Both the position numbers and the translations under genes were made by a program. This document shows, in pieces, positions 45,836 through 56,173 of a DNA stretch of 64,000 nt; position 1 is the first letter of the stretch; each line of letters opens with the position of its first letter. Under the pieces are notes generated by a model that was given only the letters and a program-made list of their open reading frames with translations, made no database searches and had not been told where the DNA came from. Origin of the DNA: Haematobia irritans (taxonomy: Eukaryota > Arthropoda > Insecta > Diptera > Muscidae); contig NC_134398.1 of NCBI RefSeq assembly GCF_050003625.1, positions 18,860,997 to 18,924,996 on the forward strand, written 5' to 3'.

Positions 45836-48800
45836 ATGCGGAATATTATCAGAAAATGTCCTAAAGCCAGTATTGATGCTCTGGACATTGAAAATTTTCG
45901 GCTGCAAACCAAAGACACTCAAGCAGGATTCAGCACTATCGCACTTCCGAGGCATCATCAATGCAGCAGCCGCTCGCTTCATACCATTTCATATAACTTC
46001 CAGCAGAAGTGGATTGATTCGCAGATGAGCATGATGAACACCATCATGCTAACCCTGCTGCTCCTAGAATCAGGGAACTGAATCTACGAATCCACGAGCA
46101 CAAGCAGAGCGCATGATTAGAGCACCTGAAGTGATGAACATAGGGCCAGGTACACATAAGTTATGATCAATAGTGAGAGCCCTCTCAAACCCGTTACTAG
46201 GGGTAATGGGATTTCAGTCACCTTTGGGGACGTAACAGTAACTGATACGAAGAGATGCACAAGATTTTTCAACCGAGAGTTGAAAAGAAAAGGAGAGCCA
46301 TACTTCGCAGCTCTAGCCTCTGAGCCGACGATACACCACAATTTACCCCATACGAAGTTACCGATACCATCAACAGCGCGAAACCATCCAAAGCGCTGTG
46401 CCACGACCGAAATTCTATGCTAATGCTGAAGCATCTGGAAATACTGGGAGTTGATAATTTGACCAGACCCCTCAATTGTCGTTGGAATCGCTCATTATAC
46501 CCGATGTGTAAAAAACGGTTAGGGATATTCGACTACTGAAGCCAGACAAAGACTCGAGTAAGGGTGAATCGTCAAACAGATTTCCCTAGACACAGCTACA
46601 GACAAGTTATGGTCAACAGTGGGAGCCCTCTCGAATCCCGCTACTAGGGATGATGGGATTTCAGTCACCTTTAGCGACGCAACAGTGACTGACCAGAAGA
46701 GGTGCGGGATGCAGTTTGGCGAGCATCCCGAGAGTGCAAGAGCGAAAAGGAGAGGAATTCTTTGCATCCATGGCCTCCGAGCCGACAATACAGCTCAATT
46801 TACTACAGTCGAATTTGCAGATGTCATCAACAGCGCGAAACCATTTAAGCGCTGGCCCCCGACGGAACTTCTATGCTAATGCTGAAGCATCTGCGAGTTG
46901 ATAACTTGACCAGACCCCTCAATTGTCGTTCGAATCGCTGATTATACCCGATGTGTAAAAAATGGGTAGGAAGATTCGACTACTGAATCCAGGCAAAGAC
47001 TCGAGCTAGGGTGAATCGTACAAACCGATTTCCCTAGGCACAGGAACAGGTAATGAATGTTGGGATTTCAGTCACCTTAGCGACGTAATAGTGACTGATC
47101 CGAAGAGAAGTGCAAGATTTTTTAACCGACAGTTTGGCGAGCATCCCGAGAGTGGAAGAGCGAAAAGGAGAGGAATTCTTTGCATCCATGACCTCCGAGC
47201 CGACTATACAGCTCAATTTACCACAGCCGAATTTGCAGATGTCATCAACAGCGCGAAACCATCCAATGCGCTGGCACCCGACGGAACTTCTATGCTAAAG
47301 CTGAAGCATCTGGGAGTTGATAACTTGACCAAACCCCTAAACTGTCGAGCTAGGATGAATCGTACGAACCGATTTCCCTAAACACAGGAACAGTGTGAGC
47401 CCTCTCGAATCCCGCTACTAGGAATGATGGGATTTCAGTCACCTTAGCGACGTAATAGTGAAAGAGCGAATGGCTCATTCGTCGCATATGTGGTCTCAGA
47501 GCCACTAAAGCAACACAATTTACTACAGCCGAAGTTACCACCGATGTTATCAACAGCCATCCAAAGCGCTCTTTGCTAATGCTGAAGCATCTGGGAATAC
47601 TGAGAGTTGAGTATTTGACCAGACTCCTTAATTTGTCATTGGAATCGCTCATTATACTCCATGTCTGGAAAGTGGGTAGGGTGATTCCACTACTAAAGCC
47701 AGGCAAATACCCGAGCATGAGTGAATTGTACAAACCGATTTCCCTACGCACAGGAACAGGTAAGTTGAGGTCAACAGTGGGAGCCCTCTCGAATCCCGCT
47801 ACTAGGGATGATGCAATTTCAGTCACCTTAGCGACGTAACAGTGACTGATATGAAAAGGTGCGCAAGCTTGTCGAGCATCCCGGCAGCGATAGAAGTGCC
47901 ATTCGTCCCATCCGTGGTCTCCAAGCCGACAATATGGTACACCACAATTTACCACAGCCGAAGTTGAAGATGTCATCAACAGCGCAAAACCCTCCAAAGT
48001 GCTGGACTGCGACGGAATATCTATGCTAGTGCAAAAGCATATGGGAATACTTGGAATTGAGAACTTGAACGAACTCCTCAATTTGCCGTTGGAATCGCTA
48101 GAGTGATTCCACTACTGAAGTCTGAAAAAGACTGGAGCACGGCTGAATCTTACAGACCGATTTCCCTTCCTCCGCCAGTAGCCAAGACACTTGTTCCCCT
48201 ACTCCTCCCCAGCGCCAATCATCAACATGGATTCCGCAAAATATATAGCACAATCACGGCTTTACATGCCATTTCAGCATACATAAATAGGGGACTCAAT
48301 CAACCCAAGCCGTGTCAGAGAACGGTCCTCGTCCTATCAAAGGCATTCGACACGGTCATCCATGCCAGACTATTCGAGGGCATCGAGAACACGTCTCTAC
48401 CGGCAGTAACCAAGCGTTGGGTTATTAATTATGAGTGTGGTAGCCAGTCGTAGGTGGAATTTAGATATAGGAAGTCAAGATCCCGTAGAGTGGGGTGGGG
48501 TGATACCTCGTGCACAGTTTAACCTCTACCAGTCCTTTATTCCACCCCATCCTGAAATTTGAGGATATCCGCCACCAAAGCCTCAGCCGCACTATACACT
48601 AAATGGACGGTAGAAGTACGCAGGCAGTTTAATATTAATGTCGATGGCGAATAGATTCCGGACATAAATTACCCCAAGATTCTCGGGGTCATATTCGGCA
48701 GTATTTTCACGTCGTCTGTCCATGCAACTGCAATTTGTGATAAGCTCTGCTTTAGAAACAAGGTCCTCAAGTCACTTGCCGGTATCACTTGGGGTGGGGA

Positions 48801-48955
48801 CAAAATAAACCTTCTTAACTACCTATAAGGCAATTGGCAGATCTGCCAAAACACTGCCCGTAGAGCTGCGATAGGATATCTTCGCAGCATGCCTCTCGAT
48901 CACCTTTATATGGAGACAAAAATCATCACTGGACACACGATTACATGTTGTCAAA
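45836..48955 (+). pseudogene. Decayed LINE ORF2 with multiplied internal segment
   Basis: Pieces of a non-LTR retrotransposon ORF2 in order. 45940-46110 resembles the linker after the endonuclease (FRGIINAAAARFIP, then IRELNLRIHEHKQ). A segment encoding ALSNPATRDDGISVTF...HGLRADNTAQFTT...LKHLG follows in about five copies (46162, 46612, ~47048, 47393, 47767). Then come the N-terminal RT motifs (VIPLLK, SYRPISL, HQHGF, LSKAFDTV; to about 48440), a region I read as GGV near 48500, and PKILGVIFGS...VLKSLAG with WGGDK (48674-48810). The YADD catalytic box is not found; the stretch where it should be (48530-48640) appears deleted. Many stops and frameshifts. The style suggests the Jockey/LOA side of LINEs, but the clade is uncertain. 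Confidence 0.82.
46162..48100 (+). repeat. About five tandem copies of a 345-450 bp LINE segment
   Basis: Copies begin with gggagccctctcgaatccc or a variant at 46162, 46612, 47393 and 47767; the copy near 47048 lacks its first bases. Each continues with gggatttcagtcacctt and most with agccgacaatacagctcaat and gtcatcaacagcgcgaaacc. Spacings are about 450, 436, 345 and 374 bp, the shorter ones due to internal deletions. Only the last copy runs on into RT motifs. Confidence 0.85.
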
Positions 48956-48965
48956 GCGTTATATC

Positions 48966-49060
48966 CTGGTCTCAGACCCCATAAAGTATATATATTTTGG
49001 GTCGTGGTAAAATCTTGAGAGGATCAAACGATGTCCATCTTCATCCGATTTAAACTAAAA
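48966..49060 (-). mobile_element. Fragment of composite-type outer terminus
   Basis: tctcagaccccataaagtat with atatattttgggtcgtgg matches 370-410 of copy A. It breaks off after gatgtccatcttcatccg. Confidence 0.6.
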
Positions 49061-49271
49061 TTTTTTCCTGAACTCAGAAATAGGGAAATCCGTTGGTGCC
49101 GAGTTACGTTTACAGGCTCTGCTGTTCCCATGAGATACCAGCCATGATACTCTAGACAACTATTATTTTTGCTCTGGCGCCCGTGCAGAATGTGCAGTCA
49201 CCCATGTGATGTAAATTTATAGTCGCTATTTAGGCGAGAATATCTACCGTTTGGTGGGCAAGTTATATCCG
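49061..49271. other. Short unassigned stretch
   Basis: No feature recognised. Confidence 0.4.
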
Positions 49272-49549
49272 CACTTCATCCACTCAACCTTTGTGGTCCA
49301 AATGGTTAGCATTCCCGCCTTGCACATATAGCGCAGTTGGTTCAACCCCAGTTTCGACAGAACACTAAAAAGTTATTTCATCGGTGGCTTATCCCCTCTC
49401 AGCAATGCTGGTGACAAAACTTCTCTAAGTGATTTCACCGCAATGTGCAACGCCGTTCGGACTCGGCTATACAAAGTAGGTCCCTTGTCATTGGGCTAAA
49501 CATAGCAATCAGTGATGAGTGAGAAGATCGCCACTGTGATACCACAATA
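49272..49549 (+). mobile_element. Diverged SINE, 3' end lost
   Basis: Reads cctttgtggtccaaatggtt, attcccgccttgcacatat, ggttcaaccccagtttcgac, atcccctctcagcaatgctg, then cgccgttcggactcggctat and cgccactgtgataccacaat. The B box is changed to GGTTCAACCCC, still near consensus. It stops at accacaat, where an array begins with the GGTTGCCAC edge, so the array-bearing element appears to have cut it off. Confidence 0.8.
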
Positions 49550-50305
49550 ACGGTTGCCACACTAGCCAAAAATAATCTACCAAAATTTGGAAAAAATTCT
49601 ACCAAAATTCAAAATTTTATTTCTTTAGAAAATTTTGTCAAATTTAAATTTCTATAGAAAATTTCGTAAAAATTTTATATCTACAGAAAATTTTGTCAAT
49701 ATTTTTTTAAAGAAAATTTTGTCAAAATTTTATTTCTATAGAAATTTTTTTGCAAAATTTTAGTTCTATAGAAATTTTTTGCAAAATTTTATTTCTATAG
49801 AAAATTTTGTAAAAATTGTATTTCTAATGAAAATTTTATCAAAATTGTATTTCTATAGAAAATTTTGTTTCTGTAGTAAATTCTGTCAACATTTTATTTC
49901 TATAGACAATTTTGTCAGAATTTTATTTCTATAGAAAATTTTGTCCAAATTGTATTTCCAAAGAAAATATTGTCGAAATTTTATTTCTAAAGAAAATTTG
50001 GTCAACATTTTATTTCTATGGAAAATTTTATCAAAATTTTATTTCTATAGAAAATTTTATCAAATTTTTATTTCTAAAGAAAATTTTGTGAAAATTTTAT
50101 TGCTATAGAAAATTTTTTCACAATCACGGCTACCACACTAGCCAAAAATAATCTACCAAAATTTGGAGAAAATTTTACCAAAATTCAAAATTTTATTTCT
50201 TTAGAAAATTTTGTCAAATTTAAATTTCTATAGAAAATTTCGTAAAAATTTTAATTTCTATAGAAAATTTCGTCAAAATTTTATATCTAAAGAAAATTAT
50301 GTCAA
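49550..50305 (-). repeat. 29-bp array (R) with two identical left edges
   Basis: An edge acggttgccacactagcc, then aaaataatctaccaaaattt, opens the array at 49551. A near-identical edge followed by the same first ~135 bp opens again at about 50121. The array carries a composite-like element at its right end and resumes at 51978. Confidence 0.85.
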
Positions 50306-51977
50306 ACAAGTAAGGAAAGTCTAAAGTCGGGCGGGGACGACTATATTATACCCTGCACCACTTTGTAGATCTAAATTTTTGATGCTATATCACATCCGTC
50401 AAATTTGTTGGGTGCTATATATAAAAGTTTGTCCTAAATACATACATTTATATATCACTCGATCTGGACATAATTTGATAGGCTTCTTCAAAATCTATAG
50501 ACTCAACATTTAAGTCGGCTAATGCACTAGGATGGAACACAATGTTAGTAAAAAACTATTGGAAACATTTAAATCTGAAGCGATTTTAGAGAAATTTCGC
50601 AAAAGTTTATTTATGATTTATCGCTCGATATATATGTATTAGAAGTTAGGGAAATTTAGAGTCATTTTTACAACTTTTCGGCTAAGCAGTGGCGATTTTA
50701 CAAGGAAAGTGTTGGTATTTTGACCATTTTTGTCGAAATCAGAAAAACATATATATGGGAGCTATATCTAAATCTGAACCGATTTCAACCAAATTTGGAT
50801 CGTATAGCTACAATGCTATTTCTACTCCCTGTGCAAAATTTCAACTAAATCGGAGTTAAAAATTGGCCTCTGTGGTCATATGAGTGTAAATCGGGCGAAA
50901 GCTATATATGGGAGCTATATCTAAATCTGAACCGATTTCAACCAAATTTGGCACGCATAGCTAAAATGCTAATTCTACTCCCTGTGCAAAATTGCAATTA
51001 AAGCGGAGTAATAGATTGGTCACTGTGGTCATATGAGTGTAAATCGGGCGAACGATATATGGGAACTATATCTAAATCTGAACCGATTTCAAAAAAATTT
51101 GGCACACTTGACTACACTACCAATCGTACGCCTAGTGCAAAATTTTAACCAAATTGGGGTAAAACTCTGGCTTCTGAGACCGTATTAGTTCATATCGGGC
51201 GAAAGATATATATGGGAGCTATATCTAAATCTGAACCGATATCAATCAAATTTGGCACGCTAAGCTACAATGCTAAATCTACTCCCTGTGCAAAATTTCA
51301 ACCAAATTGGGCCAAAATTCTGGCTTTTAGGACCATATTAGTCCATATCGGGCGAAAGATATATATGGAAGCTATATCTAAATCTGAACCGATTTCAATC
51401 AAATTTAGCACACTTGACTATACTACTAATTGTACTCCTAGTGCAAAATTTCAAACAGATTCGGTCAAAAATCTGGCTTCTGGGGCCATATAAGTCCATA
51501 TCGGGCGAAAGATATATATGGGAGCTATATCTAAATCTGAACCGATTTCAATCAAATTTCGCACACTTCACTATACGACTAAGTGTTATGTTTGTACAAA
51601 ATTTCAAGCAAATCGGTAGAAAACTCTGGCTGCTGGGTCCATATTAGTGCATATCGGGCGAAAGATATATATGGGAGCTATATCTAAATCTGAACCGATT
51701 TCTTCCAAAATCAATAGGGTTCTATTCTGACCCAAATTAGGAACTTGTGCCAAATTTGAAGGCGATTGGACTTAAATTGCGACCTAGACTTTGATCACAA
51801 AAATGTGTTCACAGACAGACGGACGGACGGACAGACGGACATGGTTATATCGACTCGGGGACCCACCCTGAGCATTATTGCCAAAGACACCATGTGTCTA
51901 TCTCGTCTCCTTCTGGGTGTTACAAACATATGCACTAACTTATAATACCCTGTTCCACAGAGTGGCGCAGGGTATAA
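50306..51977 (+). mobile_element. Second composite-type element family (F2)
   Basis: Starts aagtaaggaaagtctaaag and then TATACCCTGCACCACTTTG; it ends CACAGAGTGGCGCAGGGTATA, so the ends are imperfectly inverted. Inside are about 400 bp of unique sequence, seven units of a 153-bp repeat (about 50753, 50905, 51056, 51209, 51361, 51515, 51669) and an ACGG/ACAG microsatellite (51812-51840). No transposase. I recognise it as a dispersed repeat seen in flies but cannot name it. It lies inside a 29-bp array, whose units continue on either side. Confidence 0.8.
50753..51690 (+). repeat. 153-bp tandem repeat block in F2
   Basis: Seven units with tatatgggagctatatctaa at their start and ccctgtgcaaaatttcaac in the middle, spaced 151-154 bp. 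The frame starting MGAISKSEP is open through some units and closed in others. Confidence 0.92.
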
Positions 51978-52565
51978 ATTTTTTTTTTAAGAAAATTTTG
52001 TCAAAATGTTGTTTCTATAGAAATTTTTTGCAAAATTTTATTTCTATAGAAAAGTTTGTCAAAATTTTATTTGTATAGAAAATGTTGTCAAAATTGTATT
52101 TCTAAAGAAAATTTTGTCAAAATTTTGTTTCTGTAGTAAATTTTGTCAGAATTTTATTTCTATAGAAAATTTTGTCAGAATTTTATTTCTATAGAAAATT
52201 TTGTCAAAATTGTATTTCCAAAGAAAATTTTGTCGAAATTTTAGTTCTAAAGAAAATTTGGTCAAAATTTTATTTCTATGGAAAATTTTATCAAAATTTT
52301 ATTTCTATAGAAAATTTTATCAAATTTTTATTTTTAAAGAAAATTTTGTGAAAATTTTATTTCTAAAGAAAATTTGCTCAAAATTTTATTTCTACAGAAA
52401 ATTTGGCCAAAATTTTATTTCTATAGAAAATTTTATCAAAATTTTATTTCTATAGAAAATGTTGTCAAATTTTTATTTCTAAAGAAAATTTTTGCAAAAT
52501 TTTATTTCTACAGAAAATTTTGTCAAAATTTTATTTCTATAGAAAATTTTGTTAACATTTTATTC
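51978..52565 (-). repeat. 29-bp array, R orientation
   Basis: About 20 units. The variant tgtatttccaaagaaaat, followed by tttctaaagaaaatttggtc, mirrors 49950-50005, so this part is a duplicate of the array on the other side of F2. Confidence 0.9.
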
Positions 52566-53717
52566 CTATTATGCCAGATTTATTTAGATCAATGGTAAGG
52601 ATATCATTTATCCCTTACACTTTGAGATGAGTGGTTCAATCCTGATGGTAGTTAACTTTTTTAATTAATATAAAAAAGAAACACCTTATAGTAAAGGAGA
52701 CGCTAATATTTCATTTAACATTTCGCATTAAAAAAATCCCTTCTGGAAGATGTGGTTTAAAGGCACTTAACTCACAAAATTCCCTGGTACACAGAACAAA
52801 TCTCTGACACTTAGCCTAAGGAAATATTTTTGGTAGCATGGACTTATCTACAGGTAGTAATACAGCTACTGCTAATGTTGTACTTCATATTGTGTGAAAA
52901 GACTGCACTTCTAAGGATATGAATACTCACACTCATACACACACACACACACTTATCCACAAAGTTTTCAATGATCCCTGCATCCGCCATATGGGCACGC
53001 ATAGTTGGTTCGCACACACTTCACATCCACAGGGTATAATTTCATAATCAAGGACCAAACACAAAGGAATTAAAAACGCACTACCACCACTCGTCGAGAG
53101 TGAGAGAAGCGGTAAAAAAACAACGCAAAAAAAAAACACTTTATAATTTTTCCTTTTGTGTGCAAAGGCAAAAGTAACCTAAAAACGTGGAAACCATACT
53201 CCTTTATTCGGCCAGTAGTTATGTCAGTGAGTTTGTTCTGTGTCTGATGCCAGCCAGCAAAGTGAAAATCCAATGAATTCTAAGAGTTTCTAAAAAGAGA
53301 TGTTACCACCACTCCATGGCTTTGCCACAGCAAAGGGATGAAAAGATATCTAAAGCCTGTGAAATATAAGGCAGTAGTCCTAGATAGAGATCCTTTGTGT
53401 TTGGCTTCCTGGTAGTTGTGTAAAATATCTGAATGTGGAAAATTTCACTTCTATACAACGTGAAAAGTGCAGCGATGCTGTATAACGCAATTACGCAAAG
53501 AGGAAGAAAAAAAAAACAAAAATTACAAAATAATTGCCCAGTGTCATACGCATATTTTATGCCTGTGATATGCAGCTGTGTCGGCTTCACATATCCACAC
53601 AGAGAACATATGGATTCCAAGGATCTTCATATGTCACAGTGTTACGAAAAGGAAAGAAATTGATTTAAGTTTAATAAAAATTAGGAATCGCGTTAACACC
53701 ATTTTGGTCTCTGTCCA
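52566..53717. other. 1.15-kb stretch without a recognised gene
   Basis: A short CA run at 52937-52952. Several frames of 60-105 codons (52933-53663, both strands) show hydrophobic stretches but no recognisable domain. Confidence 0.45.
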
Positions 53718-53719
53718 TA

Positions 53720-54253
53720 CACAGAAAAAAATATCACCAAAATATTTCCAATTAAAAAGTTAATTGAAGTTGAAAATTTTTTCAATTAATAAATTAATTG
53801 ATACAATTAACTTTTTAATCATGATAGAAACATTAAGTCAATTAAGCCAGTGATTGAAAATTTTAAAATTTTTAATTAAAAAATTAATTGATACAATTAA
53901 CTTTTTAATCAAATTCGGAAGACTAAGTCAGTTAAAAAAGTGATGAACATTTTTTTAAATCCATATAAAAATTCTAAGCCAATTCAAAATGTAATTGAAA
54001 ATAGTTACCTTTTTTAATTAATAAATTAATTGAGTTTTGCAATCAACATCAATTAAATTTTTAATTGAATCAATTAAAAAATTAATTGAAATTTGGTAAT
54101 GAAATCAATTAATTTTTTAATCAAGAATTTTTTCTATGCCCAATTAAAACTCTGATTGATACTATCATTTTCGTGATTGAAGACATTTCAATTAAAAAAT
54201 TAATTGGATCAATTAATTTCGTGATTGAATCAAAAAAAAATTTTTTTTGTGTG
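53720..54253. mobile_element. MITE of 534 bp, AATTAATT-rich
   Basis: Flanked by TA (53718-53719, 54254-54255). Ends CACAGAAAAAAA and, reverse complemented, CACACAAAAAAAA. The interior is built from many forms of the palindromic caattaattttttaattg motif, so the strand can fold on itself at many places. No protein. Related partial copy at 28481-28625. Confidence 0.7.
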
Positions 54254-54255
54254 TA

Positions 54256-54492
54256 GGAGAAAGTCTAAATCAAAAAAATGGGTATATAAAATCCCAGAAT
54301 GTGAAAAAAGCCCCAGATGACAACGAAGCAGAAATCGAAAAGGGTTGTAGGGGTTCTCCTTCATTTGAAATATTTATAAAATGAATTAACTTCCCAAAAA
54401 CTATAAGTATTTAGTGTTGTTATTTTTCATAAAAAATTTACGCGGGTCCAATTTAATTTTGGTTTTTGGAACTAATTTTCATGGGTCCATTT
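54256..54492. other. Short unassigned stretch
   Basis: No feature recognised. Confidence 0.4.
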
Positions 54493-54575
54493 CACGGTTG
54501 CCACAGTTGGTAGAATTCTAGCAAAAATAGTAGATTTTTTACTGTTCGGTAGATTGGTAGAAATTTTTATGTATA
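54493..54575 (+). repeat. Array head with TTGGTAGAATTCTA motif
   Basis: Reads cacggttgccacagttgg, tagaattctagcaaaaatag and actgttcggtagattggt, directly before an F array. It includes the GGTTGCCAC edge seen at the other ends of arrays. Confidence 0.75.
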
Positions 54576-54953
54576 AGAGGAGAAATACAGTTTTGACAAA
54601 ATTTTCTAAAGAAATAAAATTTTGACTAAATTTTTTAAAAAATAAAATTTTGACAAAAATTTCTATAGAAATAAAATTTTGACAAAATTTTCTATAGAAA
54701 AAAATTTTGACAAAATTTTCTATAGAAATACAATTTTGACAAATTTTTCTATAGAAATAAAATTTTGGCAAAATTTTCTATAGAAATAAAATTGTGACAA
54801 AATTGTCAATAAAAATAAAATGTTGACAAAATTTTCTATAGAAATAAAATTTTGACAAAATTTTCTATAGAAATAAATTTTTGACAAAATTTTATAGAAA
54901 TAAAATTTTGACAAAATTTTCCATAGAAATAACATTTTGACAAAATTTTCCAT
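54576..54953 (+). repeat. 29-bp array, F orientation
   Basis: About 13 units up to the AT target of the CCCAGCA MITE. Confidence 0.9.
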
Positions 54954-55497
54954 CCCAGCAAAAAAATTTGGCACTTCCCGAAGATGCACTCCCAATGATG
55001 TTCTTTATTTCAACTACCCAGGAAGTTATTTTAATTCAATTTTTTATAACTTGGTTTTTTCATACTTTTAATGGGTAATTTTAAATTTTTTTGTTTCAAA
55101 TGGATTAAAAAAAGAGTAAGAATTCTTAAATGGTACAAATCATTTAAATTTTGTCAGAAAAAATGCTAAATCCAATGTGAAAAAATTGTGTATTTTTGAA
55201 AATATTTGAGGTCAAACGTTTCCGACAAGCGTTAGAGTCCATTAAAAATTATAACAAATTATAAAAATTATTTATTTGACAAAATATTACAGATTTTTTT
55301 AATTTACATCCAAAACATTGAATTCGGATCACACCTAAAGAAGTGATGCAAATTCAGTGCAACGGCTGTTGAAATGGAGGACTTCCGTCCTATGACAAGC
55401 ATATGTTAAATTCATCGCTTCTGCGTCAATTTTGCACCATTTCCGGATCCAAAAAGAACATTTTCATTACTTTTTTGGCGACGCTTTTGTTGCTGGG
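54954..55497. mobile_element. 544-bp MITE with CCCAGCA ends inside an array
   Basis: The left end is CCCAGCAAAAAAATT; the right end reverse complemented is CCCAGCAACAAAAGCG. AT occurs on both sides (54952-54953, 55498-55499). Joining ttttccat to agaaataaaa restores a normal array unit, so the borders are exact. No coding capacity. The superfamily is unclear: either a 2-bp AT duplication, or TCCCAGCA ends with no duplication. Confidence 0.8.
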
Positions 55498-56173
55498 ATA
55501 GAAATAAAATTTTGAAACAATTGTCTATAGAAAAAAAGTTGGACAAAATTTTCTTTAGAAATAAAATTTTGACATAATCTTCATAAATAATACAATTTTA
55601 ACAAAATGTTCTATAGAAATAACATTTTAGCAATTTTTTTATGGAAATAACATTTTGAGACAATTTTCTATAAAAATAAAATTTTGAGAAAATTTTCTAT
55701 AGAAATAAAATTTTGAGAAAATTTTGTATAGAAATAAAATTTTGACAAAATGTTCTATAGAAATAAAATTTTGACAAACACTTTTATCGAAATAAAATTT
55801 TTACAAAATTTTTTATAGAAATAAAATTTTGACAAAATTTTCTATAGAAATAAAATTTTGACAAAATTTTCTATAGAAATAAAATTTTGACAAAATTTTC
55901 TATAGAAATAAAATTTTGACAAAATTTTCTATGGAAATAAAATTTTGACAAAATTTTCTAAGAAATTTTCTGACAAATTTTTGACAAATTTTCACAAATT
56001 TTTCTATAGAAATAAAATTTTGGCAAAATTTTCTATAGAAATAAAATTGTGACAAAATTTTCTATAGAAATAAAATTTTGACAAAATTTTCTATAGAAAT
56101 AAAATTTTGACAAGTTTTACTATAGAAATAAAATTGTTGCAAAATTTTCTATAGAAATAAAATTGTGACAAAA
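55498..56173 (+). repeat. 29-bp array, F orientation
   Basis: About 23 units between MITE and Helitron copy 2. Confidence 0.9.

Noticed and set aside
52933..53663. Overlapping 60-105 codon frames in a unique region
   Set aside because: They conflict on both strands, and none has a recognisable domain or start context. A small exon cannot be excluded but cannot be supported.
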